Program-made: the position numbers and the translations under genes | Shown: positions 53,001 to 64,000 of the stretch, one piece after another | How positions within the stretch are numbered: position 1 is the stretch's first letter | How the letters are laid out: every line of letters starts with the position of its first letter | The notes under the pieces: generated by a model | What the model was told of the DNA's origin: nothing | What the model saw: the letters and a program-made list of their open reading frames with translations, nothing else | Database searches by the model: none | NCBI RefSeq assembly: GCF_003254395.2 | Contig: NC_037648.1 | Location: 15,777,830 to 15,841,829 of the forward strand | DNA length: 64,000 nt | DNA from: Apis mellifera | Lineage: Eukaryota > Arthropoda > Insecta > Hymenoptera > Apidae | Direction of reading: 5' to 3'

Positions 53001-56000
53001 CAATGTTCAAAACTTCCATCTGTCGTTCAAAGATGGCTTGGCGTTTTGCGCTCTTATTCATCGTCATCGGCCGGATCTTATCGATTATAATAAACTTAGC
53101 AAGGATAATCCTTTAGAGAATTTGAACACTGCCTTCGATGTTGCTGAAAAATATCTCGACATTCCTCGTATGTTAGATCCTGATGGTAAGTAATTAAATT
53201 ATTAATTTGATTCTTCAAAAAAAAAAAAAAAATATTGTTTTATCAAAGCAGTAAGAAAATATTAAATATTTTTTCGTCGCGAGAGGTTAGTTTTTTTTTT
53301 TTTAACCTATACCTTAGGCATTTTCTTAGGAGTTTAGGATGAAGGAAAAATCGATGAAGTGAGCTTTCACTATTTTATTAAAACGTTACAAATTCTTAAT
53401 GTTCTATTCCCTTAATATCATATAGATTTGATCAACACACCCAAGCCAGATGAGCGTGCAATCATGACGTACGTGTCCTGCTACTACCACGCGTTCCAAG
53501 GTGCTCAGCAGGTCAGCGTAAAGAAATGCGTGTTGTTCCCTTACTTTGGTTACAAAATGACCTGTGCTATCACTCTTTCACTAATACTAATACAATTACG
53601 ATCGTATGCTTACACTTAACAGTGTTTCGTTAATGCTAATTTCATTGTATAACTGTTATGATTGTTTATGTTTCAAATGTTTATACATACTTTTACAAAA
53701 AAAAAAAAAGAAAAAAAATCTTGACTCTCGAGCAAAGATTTTTTTTGACTTGACTGTATGTATTACAAATTTTTTTTTTATTACTCCTATAGTGTATACA
53801 TGACCATGATGTTATTAACTAGAGACAATTATTATTATTATATATTTCTTTCAATTATTATCAGAACAGAATTACGATTGTCGAAATATCGATAGAAAAA
53901 AAAATTTTTTCGATGGACACTTTTATGCTAACATTGCATGGTTTGAGTTTTCCGAATGTGTTTTTTTTTAGATATGCGAAATACAGCAATGCCTGATGAA
54001 CGAGCTGTGATGACCTACGTTTCTTCCTACTACCACTGTTTTAGCGGTGCGCAAAAGGTGTGTTGTGATATTGCAAACTTAACCTATAACAATAAATTAT
54101 CGCATAAATTTGACCGATTGGATTGAATTATCAATCAAGGAAATACGTATGTGTTTTAAAAAATATCATCTATACATGCAGATTGATGACGTACAATATA
54201 TCAGAGAAAATTTATTTGTTTGATTTTGTTTCTTCCCTATTTTAAATTGATATATGTATTTACAATGTAGGCAGAGACAGCGGCGAATAGAATATGCAAA
54301 GTTCTGAAAGTGAATCAAGAGAACGAAAGGCTGATGGAAGAGTATGAACGTCTGGCATCTGATTTGTTGGAGTGGATAAGGCGAACAATGCCTTGGTTGG
54401 CTAGTCGACAAACAGATAACTCCCTTGCTGGCTGTCAAAAGAAATTAGAAGAATATAGAACGTATCGTCGTAAGCACAAACCACCCCGGGTCGAGCAGAA
54501 AGCTAAGCTGGAAACAAATTTCAATACTTTGCAAACGAAATTGAGATTGAGCAATCGACCTGCTTACATGCCAACAGAAGGAAAAATGGTATCCGATATA
54601 AACAAGGCTTGGAAAGGTAAAATATTCGATTTTGAAATATATACATATATACATATATACATATACATATCAATATATACATATATTTCTTTTTTATCAA
54701 AAAGTATTAAGATTTGATCCATTCGTAGGTTTGGAGTTGGCAGAGAAATCATTTGAAGAGTGGCTGTTGTCGGAAATGATGCGTCTAGAACGCTTGGAAC
54801 ATTTGGCTCAGAAATTTAAGCACAAAGCTGATGCGCATGAAGAATGGACAGCAGGAAAGGAGGAGATGCTTACCTCGCAACACTTCCGCCAATGTAAGCT
54901 TAACGAGCTCAAAGCTTTGAAGAAAAAGCACGAAGCTTTCGAATCGGATCTTGCTGCTCATCAGGATCGGGTAGAACAGATAGCCGCTATCGCTCAAGAG
55001 CTCAAGTATGTGGAATATCTGATGACGATTCAATGTGTCAATGGGATCTCTTTCTGGCAAGGGATGTAAATATGAATCGTATCTTTTCTTTCCTTTTCTT
55101 TTTTCAGTACTTTGGAATACCACGATAGCGCGTCCGTTAATGCCAGGTGTCAACGAATTTGCGATCAATGGGACCGTTTGGGTACCCTTACCCAACGTAG
55201 GCGTCAAGCTCTAGACGAAGCCGAGCGTATTCTTGAAAAGATTGACGTTCTGCATTTGGAATTTGCTAAGCGAGCTGCTGTGGGTTCATCTTTATCATTT
55301 TATATTATGTATTAAAAAGATGTATATATGTTTTTATATTTAATTGTTATATTATATGATCTTTTAGCCATTTAATAACTGGTTGGACGGAACCAGGGAG
55401 GATCTAGTAGATATGTTTATCGTCCACACGATGGAGGAAATTCAAGGATTGATGGATGCCCACGCAGCGTTCAAAGCAACACTTGGCGAAGCTGACAAAG
55501 AATACAACGCTATCGTGGGATTAGTGCGCGAGGTTGAATCGATAGTCAAACAATTCCAAATCCCTGGAGGCCTTGAAAATCCGTACACCACCCTAACTGC
55601 CTTGGATCTTACGAAGAAGTGGAGCGATGTCAGGCAACTCGTGCCCCAACGTGACGGCACGCTTCAAGCTGAGCTTCGTAAACAACAGAACAACGAATTG
55701 CTTCGACGACAATTTGCCGAGAAGGCTAATGCAGTTGGCCCGTGGATAGAACGCCAATTGGACGCAGTCACGGCTATCGGCCTCGGTCTTCAAGGTACTC
55801 TGGAAGATCAACTGCATCGTTTGAAAGAGTATGAACAGGCGGTTTATCAGTACAAAGTCCATCTTGAAGAATTGGAAAAGATTCATCAAGCTGTTCAAGA
55901 GGGTATGATATTTGAAAACCGATACACTCAATACACCATGGAGACGTTACGTGTTGGATGGGAACAATTACTCACTTCTATAAATCGTAATATCAACGAG

Positions 56001-56707
56001 GTCGAAAATCAAATTCTTACCAGAGATTCGAAGGTGAATTGTCATTATATAATTCATTTTTTTTCTCTTAATAGTAACCGGTATTAAACACTTATATAAA
56101 TTTAACGTAATACGTATTACAGGGTATTACGCAAGAACAGCTTAACGAATTTCGTAGCAGTTTCAATCATTTCGATAAGAATCGTACAGGTAGATTGGCT
56201 CCTGATGAATTCAAGTCTTGCCTCGTTTCACTCGGATACTCTATTGGAAAGGATAGGCAAGGCGATATCGATTTCCAACGTATCCTAGCTATTGTCGATC
56301 CAAATAATTCTGGTTACGTACACTTTGATGCGTTCCTAGACTTTATGACTCGTGAGTCCACGGATACGGATACGGCTGAACAAGTTATCGATAGTTTCCG
56401 TATACTTGCCGGAGACAAGGTTTGCAATGCTTTTTTAATTTATATAATATATATATATTTAATTTATATAATATATAATAAAAAAAAATATATATATATA
56501 ATATCATTTCGAAACGCAAATTAATCGTTGCTAATTTGTATCGTTTAGCCGTACATCTTGGCAGATGAATTGAGAAGAGAATTGCCACCTGATCAGGCTG
56601 AATATTGTATTCAACGAATGCCACCTTATAAAGGACCGAACGCAATTCCTGGGGCATTAGATTACCGTTCGTTCTCTACTGCTCTGTATGGTGAATCGGA
56701 TTTGTAA
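47071..56707 (+). CDS. Actn: Alpha-actinin
   Basis: 891-aa actin-crosslinking protein of Z-discs, muscle attachment and adhesion sites. Exons: 47071-47172, 52538-52772, 52850-53185, then 53426-53511 or 53972-54057, 54271-54616, 54729-55005, 55108-55279, 55368-56033, 56123-56419, 56549-56707. Two CH domains form the actin-binding domain ([35 protein letters not shown]). Four spectrin repeats follow, from [13 protein letters not shown] to ILTRDSK. The C-terminal calmodulin-like domain has EF1 [12 protein letters not shown] (canonical) and EF2 [12 protein letters not shown] (position 12 Ala, probably not Ca-binding), and it ends with GESDL. Both alternative exons are 86 nt, so only one can be used. 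The first intron is 5.4 kb. Confidence 0.98.
47173..52537 (+). other. First intron of alpha-actinin (5.4 kb)
   Basis: It separates the short N-terminal exon from the CH1 exon. Sequence near 48000-48180 and 48900-50150 is GC-richer than its surroundings, and a TATA-like motif lies at 52344. I see no recognisable gene or RNA. Regulatory elements are likely, as first introns of muscle genes often carry enhancers (inference). Confidence 0.6.
52344..52622 (+). promoter_or_regulatory. Possible internal promoter and short ORF in the Actn intron
   Basis: A TATA-like box (tatatatag, 52344-52352) is followed about 80 bp later by ATG 52434. This opens a 62-codon frame starting [17 protein letters not shown] that overlaps the CH1 exon in another frame. 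The hydrophobic start resembles a signal peptide, but the remaining residues look repeat-derived (TYTYTYT). Low confidence. Confidence 0.2.
53426..53511 (+). other. Actn: Alpha-actinin alternative exon A
   Basis: 86 nt coding (D)[18 protein letters not shown] and on to GAQQ, at the end of the second CH domain. Acceptor atatag, donor gtcagc. Its partner is exon B. Confidence 0.9.
53972..54057 (+). other. Actn: Alpha-actinin alternative exon B
   Basis: 86 nt coding (D)[18 protein letters not shown] and on to GAQK. Same length, same phase and same protein position as exon A; acceptor tttttttag, donor gtgtgt. Including both exons would shift the frame by one base. Confidence 0.9.
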
Positions 56708-56749
56708 AGATACGTGTTAAAAATTTGAGAGAACTTTTGGATGATTTCC

Positions 56750-56784
<35 letters not shown>

Positions 56785-58011
56785 AAGAAAAAAGAAAAAA
56801 GAAAACGGATCAAATTCGAAACATTCGTCACGTTTCTGATGCATCTTTATAAATTGAGAAAGAATCTCGATACGGTAAAAAAAGGAAAGAAAAAAAGAAA
56901 TAGCCTAAAAAGATACAACGTTCAAAAAAAGGTCTAATTTGTTTATACGTGTCACGAGTGTTAGCAATTTTTTATTCGTGATATTTTTTTAACGTAAAGG
57001 AACCCGAGAGCTGTGTCGATACGACGACGTCTGTGTCTGTTGTGTTACGAGATAAAAAAAAAAAAAATCGATAATGCTCGATAAGAAAGGGTCCGTACTT
57101 AAATAAATAAGTCTGTACAGTGACAATAAATGTACAATTTTTAGAAGATACCTTAACGTTAAAAGAATAGCACACAATCAAAGTTACATCAAGTTCTTCT
57201 AGAACGTTTGCTTCTTGCCTATGTCTGCGATGAGTCCTATAATTAGTAAGTTAATATTTCAATTGTATATAAACATGTCCGAGAAGTCACACGAGTATCA
57301 AATAATAGAGACAAATAATAAGCATTTCCTTTTCGCAAGCGTTCCAGAAAAGGATAAAACTATAAACTGTTCCATAAATTAATATTGTATTAAAAATGAG
57401 CAATTTAATTAAATGGTTTATTATGTACAATTTATTACGTGCGCCGATATTGCAGCCTTTACATATATTATTAAGAAAGAAATCATATATATATATATAT
57501 AAAATATATATAGTTTATCGATAATTGACAAAGATGAATTGAATTCAAATGTTTTTATCAAGATGTAATTTAATTTCCTTTTGATTCATCTTCATAAATG
57601 AAACGATTATTTCAATTGTATTTAAATAACGTGATACGAGACGTGTGTCTCACAGTTCCTAAAATGCAATTTCGTAAATCGATGAATTTTTTTATTATTT
57701 CCAATTTTAAAATTAATTCTTTTTTTTTTCTTCTCTCAAAAGAAATAGATGTAATAATTCAAACATAAGGCGCAAATCGATGTTCGTAAAATAATGCGAA
57801 AATTCATAATAACTGTGTATAAATTAAGATTATTAACGATGTAAACGAATTTTTGAAAATGCGTACTAAATATGTACGAAAACGACCTTCTCGCTAAGGA
57901 TCCAGAAAAAAATAATTACGCTCGAAATCGAACATAATGTTCATAATGTTTTTTTTTTTTTTTATAATTAAGCGGTAATTAACGAATTCTTAAACGAGAA
58001 AGCCGCTTTTA

Positions 58012-58043
<32 letters not shown>

Positions 58044-58807
58044 CTTCTCCTTCGTAAATCGCATATCAAATAATGCTGCGAAACGATGCTAAAGAAAGCA
58101 AATTATTTATTTATTTTGAATGAAATAATTATTTATTATATTGTTCCGATATAATTAATTACCGTAGTAAACGAAGCCACTTTTTCAAAGTATTTATTTT
58201 TTATAAATATTTGAGAGAAGTGAAGATAAACGAAAGGCCACTGTAATATAAGAATTAATTATTATTGTAAAATTTCCGAATAGCAACCGCCATTTTTTTT
58301 TTTTTTTTTTTTTTTTTTGTGTCATGCGTATCAGATCACACAATTTATATATTTCAACAAAAGCCTAAAATATTTCATCATTCGATCGAATCATTTCGTC
58401 GTCCAAATATCATTATGTTATATCAATCTCAATGCCGTTGAGAAGACGCTCGTGTGTGAAATGCAATTATTCGAGAAAAGAGGAAAAGTACACGGTATAC
58501 TTTTTTTTCTCTTGCTTGGAACTTAGTGCTTCTTCAATCTATCTATATCTTAACGCGTTTTTGCGAGGTTTCACAGTAATTTCTTTTATCTTTATTTTCG
58601 TTAAAAAAAAAAAATGTTATTATATTGGGCTTTTTATAGGGATAAAAAAAAATATATATAAAAAGAAAGATCCACTGATCTACCTACAAACACTACATAC
58701 AAGTTCAAGTATATATGTTGTGAACACACAAAAAAGATATACAAATGTACACACGCACACGCACATACGCACATATACACGCAAACATATGTATATATAT
58801 ACATACG

Positions 58808-58843
<36 letters not shown>

Positions 58844-59958
58844 TATATGTATACTCACGTACAACACATATACATATCCATGGATGAAGTTATGAACATT
58901 CGTAATGTGAAAACATAATTAATTTAAAAATCACTAAGTATGTGTTCAATGTATGTATATGCCGAAAGAAATCTTTCCAAAAAAAAAAAAAAAAAATCAA
59001 ATTTTCGATATGTTCAATATCGTATTGTGTACACATATACATTCTCATTAATAATCACATGTATGCATAATTATAATTCTTATAATTTTACAATTAATTT
59101 AATAATAATATTTACAATTTTAATTTTGTTTCAAACATCAGCTCGACAATCGTATCACTATTTTTCATGTAACACTTGTCGACTCTCTACTACGTTTTGT
59201 TTTATTCAATTTCATCTTCCTCAGCTAGATTAATAACAAAAAAAAAAAAAAAGTATTATAAAATATCAAGCTAGGAGAGAGAGAGAAAAAAAAATAAAGG
59301 TCTTTGAAGAGAGAGCGAAAGCGAGAGCGCGCGAGAGAGAGAGAGAAAGAGAGAGAGAGTGAAGACCGTTCAAATTTTGTATTGAAAAAAAAAAAAAAAA
59401 GCGTAAAGATTGGGTATAATTGTTTTTAACGTATCCTAGTATGCGTCATATCAAGTGGGCGAAATAATAACAAAAAAATATTTAAATAAAAATTTCTAAC
59501 AGTGTGGTTAAAAATGGATGCTTTTATTCCAAATACAAAATGTATTATATATATAAATATATATATATATATAATATATCCGTGATTCAATCTTTCGATC
59601 GAGTTCGTAAGAAATATTTTACATATAATCTTAAGAGAGAGATAAAAGATTTCGTTAATCTTTTTCGATACTAAATGTATATACCAACCTTTATTTAAAT
59701 TATTAAGTTGGTAACGCAAGCTAAATCTACGTATATACAGTAACTATAATATTTACAAACTTTTCATTAACGATAATATCACCATGCTTCATTTCTATTG
59801 GTTATGGCTACACGTGTTCGTAAAAATGAAAAAAAAAGATCATTCCGTCTCGTTGTACGATCGATTCGATAGAAGAAAAGTGACTTTATGTTTCGTTCGG
59901 ATTAAAATATTCAATATTTTTCGTAATAATTATCGTTCGATCGACAATTCAAAAGAAA
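56708..59958. other. Alpha-actinin 3'UTR and spacer
   Basis: Starts with the 3'UTR. Several long homopolymer tracts (poly-A 56755-56782; poly-T 57951-57963, 58014-58043, 58293-58318), CA/CATA microsatellites (58745-58860) and GA runs (59276-59360). No gene is seen; the end adjoining 59958 is probably the 3'UTR of the minus-strand chitin-binding gene. Confidence 0.6.
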
Positions 59959-62900
59959 TTATTCTTTGCAGCCAAGTCCAGCTGACCAATTGCAGATACC
60001 ACCGACTGGGTCGAAAGATAACCTGTCAGGGCAAGTGTACTCGGCACCGATCACCAATCCGTTTACCATTCTGGCGCAAGTAACGAATTTTTTACAAGAG
60101 TAAGGGTGAGGAAAATTGCCTTGGTCCAAGCATCGAAAAGTTCCTTTACTCGTGAGAAAGAGTTTTCCATTGAAAGTTGATCTTCCGATCACCGGTTCCT
60201 CCTCATCCTCGTAATAATCGTAATCGACAACAGGCGGTCGTTGTCTAGGCCTTGTTGTCGTCGTCGTCGAGTTTCGACGAGTTTTATCATCCTTCGTTCT
60301 CGGCTTCTGTCGTTCATTGAGAGCCGGTGTAAACCTGAGGCTAGCCCTGCTTGTCGTTGCATCTGTTCTAGGTGCAACCGTAGTGCTTATTTTGCGCTTC
60401 AGGGCGTTCCGTAACGATGGTCGACCTGATCGTTTAACTCTATTAGTTATATTCGATCCCCAATAAAAATAGACTAGAAGAATCCCGGTTAGAAACCCGT
60501 GGAAAAGAAAAAAAAACATAAAACATGATTTATGTCCAGCGTGAAGAACGAGATGTGCCTGCACGTGTAAGGATGCAGACGAGAGGAGGGAAAGAGTATC
60601 AATGTGCTTGAAAGTTAAGTAATTGCATTAGTAATTCGCATTATGCTATTGATACGTGATGAGAAAGGCGAGAAAAAAAGAAGATATATAGTATAGTAAG
60701 GACAAATAAGATTAGAGAAACGGGGAAAGACGATTATGAGAGATCGACGAAGTATAATTCAGTCAAGAGATTAGCTTTCCATTAGATCCCCAAAAAATGA
60801 TATACCTCTTCGAAAGTAATAACAATGTGATTAGTTCTTGATGGTAAATCTCGTTTCCATAAAGTGGTTTCACAGTGGTTTGAGTTTCAGTATGGAAGAA
60901 TACACAAAAATTAGAAGTCAGTAGATGAGAGTAAATTTCGTGACCAAGTGACACCGATTGATTCGCCAGGAAGAATAGAGGAAATTAAATAAGTCGAAGA
61001 TTACGATGCGATGAGAAATTATATCCCAAATGATCCAATGAACGAAAGTGAAATATGCGCGCGATTTAATATTTTAGTTTAAATAAATTAAGAAATCTGA
61101 TGGTGGAGGTGACTTTAACAAGTTGTGTGTACCGGTGGTTGATGATTGCACGGACGGTGGATCCGCCAATGTGACCGCGATTTCTTGCGCTCTACTATTT
61201 TGATCGATATCTTTCTCAGGTTTCGAAGTTTCCGTTCTTTCATCCACGGTATCTAAAACAATATGCAAATATCCTTATAGATATACATATATAGCTCGTG
61301 CAACCATTTTCTAATTAAAAATTTGTATTTTGTTCAACCATTTGTTAGAAGAAATTTGAATTTGAAATATTTCGCGCGAAAATTGTTCCGCGTAAATATT
61401 ATCCTGCGCAGTCGCAATAATGGAAGTTGGTATGACACCTGGCGGTGATCGTACGATGCAATACCAGTTGGCGGGACACGATACGATCGAGTTATTAAAT
61501 TGTTTTAAACAGTAATGTAAATATCGTTAACGTGTATTTCATATTTGTCGTATCATCACTTACCCAATGTTTCGTTAACAACGGTTTGTAATTTTCCATC
61601 GGTCAGATGAGTCTTTCGATGATTCGCGAATGTGTTTTGCTGTGTAGTTTTGCTTTGCAATGGCGTCAAAGTGAATGCAGTGGGTTTTCTCAATCTGGTC
61701 GACGACAAATTTCCTGGTGTACGAGATGTTACCGTATTCTTCGAGGAATTCACCTGTTCGTAGAGCACACACGTACATTGTATATCTATCCTAATCGCCA
61801 GGATGGTAAGTACAATTTTGCGATCAGTCAATAAAAATATAAGTTGATTGTCAATTGTTATAAGTCATTGTAGAGATTGAAATCATTGTAAAATATTTTA
61901 CATCAATCATAAGCATTATAGAAGAATTCTTACAAAATTCTTACAAAAATATATAATCGATAAAAATGTTTCGAAAAAACATTAGAAATCGAATTATGGC
62001 GCGATTAATTTAAATTTGAAACATGTAGTATATTTATCAATTTGTAGATGGCGCCTTGTGTATTAGTAAATGTATCAAAAATCAAAAATCTCTTATTTTA
62101 TATCAATTGACATAAAAACTTATATCAATCGACACGTTGATTTCGTTTTATCCTAAATAATCGTTCGAACTAGAAAGCACTGAAACGTTACATAAGAGAA
62201 GGAAAGAAAAGAATAATTAGAAAAGAAGCTCGAGAGATAACAACAGATGGCACTTCTTGTGTTAAATTGCTGAATTTCCTAGCAAAGCATTAACCCTTTG
62301 CACTTGTTGATAATACTGTCTTACTGTATAAGCGGCAATGAACAAAGGTTATTGAAGAAAAAGTTTCAATATAAATGTCCAACTCGCTTTACCTTTAAAA
62401 ATGAGCTAAGCACAAAGGGTTAAAATATATCATAAGACGAAACATATACAAAGTAAGCATAGCGCAGGCGCTTTAAAAGATGCGACATGCGCCTCGTAGA
62501 GAGAAATATAGTGTTAATTGATTTGAAAATAGAGTAAAATCAGCGGTAGATGAAGATAAGAACGCATGATGGTAGAAAAAGTGCCCGATGAATTTCTTCC
62601 GTTGATTATAATCCCTTCAGAGATACTTTTCCTCCTGTTTTTCGTTAATCGTAGCCACAGAAGAATCGAAGCAACTTCTTTTTATCATTAGGTATGAAAT
62701 GAAAGACTTGCGTTTTGTTACGTAGTATTTTAAAGAGCATCATCGACGTTTCGCTTCATTTTCTCGTTTAAACGGTAAAACTAAAACGAGGATAAGTCAG
62801 TTTTCAATGTTTCTATCGATGAACGTTGCGTATCCCATTTTGTTTGGTTAGGTATAAGAGGTAAGAGTGAGCGATAGCATCTGAGTTAGCATTGTATATT

Positions 62901-64000
62901 GTAAAGAAATTGTTATATACTTCTTTTTTTATGTCATCAAGTCGCAAGTGTAGGAAATTTAAAGTCTAAACTGACCTCGGATTTGGATCGATCGATATTC
63001 TCCTTAATCCGAAGATGTTCTTCGTCGAAAACAGCTTCGTTTCCTGTTTGATTTGCCTTTGATATTAACTTCTTTTCCACATTTGTTTCTTCTTTGTTCA
63101 TGTCTTTCCAATCATTTACATTTCTCACGGAATCATTCACTTTCGTTTCTTTCAAAGTAGTTACTTCGTAAACGAACGAGTCGTTCGCGGCTTTACCATT
63201 GGAAACAGGCCTGCGTAGCGGTCTTCTATAACCTATAATTTTACGACGAGAATTTTGCGTTCTTTCGACTACTTTCGTTGAATTCTCTTGATCTTTGTTC
63301 AATCGATTCACGTGATAACGATTCTGGCCACGTCTCCGAAATTTATGACCGAATTCGTAATTCGAAGTAAATTTACTCTTTTCATCGTGGTTGTTGAACA
63401 CATTGATCGTCGTGTCGGTAATCGACGTTTCCACGGTGCTAGTCGAAGAAAGCGTCGTGGTCGATAAAGTCGATTTGAATTCTTCGTCATTTTTTGTAGA
63501 TTTTCCTGCATTTTGACAATTTATCGAATAGCTGTTTTCTAAATCCGCAGAATGCGTTGTATTCTCCATACATAATTCTGTTACATTTGATTCTAATAAG
63601 TTTGTATCAGTCGTAATATCGGACGGTATCGTGGTTATAGGAATTACAATATTCAAAATGGAAGGAGTATTGTGATCATTGGTTATGGATTTTTCGGTCG
63701 TAGAATTAATAATCTCGGATTCATTAGAAGATTGGGAGGTAAGCGTAGAAGGTGACGAATCGGTTAAAGATATGGAAATCGAAGAATTTGTTACGTTTTC
63801 TTTCGGAATTGAAATCTCGGTGAATTTTATTATCGATGATACATCTTTCTCTATTTGGACTTGATCCGTTGAAACAGATGTGCTTTCCACTCTACCCTCG
63901 ACTCTAGTTCCATCTCTATTATTTTTCATGGATAATTTGGTATTAAAAGTTGTGGTAACGTCAGACTCAAGATTTTTTTCGGTGTTTTTATCGTGCTCGA
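59959..64000 (-). CDS. Mucin-like protein with C-terminal chitin-binding domain (partial)
   Basis: The 3' part of a secreted, Ser/Thr/Asn-rich protein; the 5' end lies beyond the right edge. Exons in frame: 62976->64000, 61564-61753, 61133-61252, 59959-60473, with phases that match. The tail is a CBM14 (peritrophin-A, type 2 chitin-binding) domain with all six cysteines: FRC, YSC, VTC, YTC, GIC, LGC, ending CKE. It is preceded by a basic/Thr-rich linker and an acidic DYDYYEDEEE patch. The upstream exon has many N-x-S/T sites and Ser/Thr runs plus an Arg-rich stretch (KFRRRGQNRYHVNR). Likely extracellular and bound to cuticle or other chitin matrix. The specific family member is not identified; the junction before YFYWGSN is the least certain. 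Confidence 0.75.
62290..62423. mobile_element. piggyBac-type MITE, 126 bp between TTAA sites
   Basis: The left end reads ttaaccctttgcactt and the right end aagcacaaagggttaa. These are 16-bp inverted ends (14 of 16 paired), each bounded by TTAA with CCCTTT just inside, the hallmark of piggyBac target sites and termini. The interior is non-coding. It lies in an intron of the chitin-binding gene. Non-autonomous; it would have been mobilised by a piggyBac transposase elsewhere. Confidence 0.7.

Noticed and set aside
54445..55931. Minus-strand frames inside alpha-actinin exons
   Set aside because: Antisense shadows of the strongly supported plus-strand exons.
60763..60954. Possible extra exon of the chitin-binding gene
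   Set aside because: Protein-like text and a gtatat donor, but no usable acceptor and the phases already match without it.

Overview
This is an animal (insect) nuclear sequence: split genes with GT-AG introns, microsatellites, AT-rich spacers, and a gene set (ace-1-type acetylcholinesterase, alpha-actinin, TAF6, syntaxin 8, TMEM184B) that fits a hymenopteran. A bee, possibly Apis-like, is my best guess from the low GC, the strong GC heterogeneity and the protein similarity; the species is inferred, not proven. I rebuilt the gene models by eye from splice sites, and each complete model closes to a whole number of codons.

Layout. 1-9103 (+): an acetylcholinesterase gene, 5' end outside the window. 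Its introns carry an AT satellite (1040-2000) and a ~160 bp minisatellite (5720-7800). 9104-14352: gene-poor, GC-richer spacer. 14353-16706 and 18689-21021 (-): two tandem RCC1-BTB (RCBTB) paralogs with ten matching exons each. 22507-25000 (+): TAF6. 26017-29617 (+): an SRA/YDG-domain protein of 1126 aa with a long Lys/Asn-rich tail and no UHRF1-type accessory domains. 31069-33915 (-): TMEM184B. 35033-36092 (+): syntaxin 8. 36411-39471 (-): an M3 oligopeptidase-A-like protein whose zinc-site residues are mostly replaced. 39995-41161 (+): a CREBZF-like bZIP factor. 43341-44749 (-): a C19orf47-like SAM-domain protein. 47071-56707 (+): alpha-actinin with a pair of mutually exclusive 86-nt exons. 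59959-64000 (-): the 3' part of a mucin-like protein ending in a chitin-binding (CBM14) domain, running off the right edge.

Several neighbours are divergent pairs sharing short upstream regions: RCBTB copy B/TAF6, TMEM184B/STX8, oligopeptidase/bZIP and C19orf47/alpha-actinin. The genes otherwise have unrelated housekeeping or tissue roles and do not form a pathway. The most unusual items are the degenerate SRA protein, the probable pseudo-oligopeptidase, the ATGA-overlapping upstream ORF before alpha-actinin, the patchwork conservation of the RCBTB pair, and a piggyBac-type MITE at 62290-62423. GC is moderate before about 14 kb, very low from about 14 to 45 kb, and intermediate after that.
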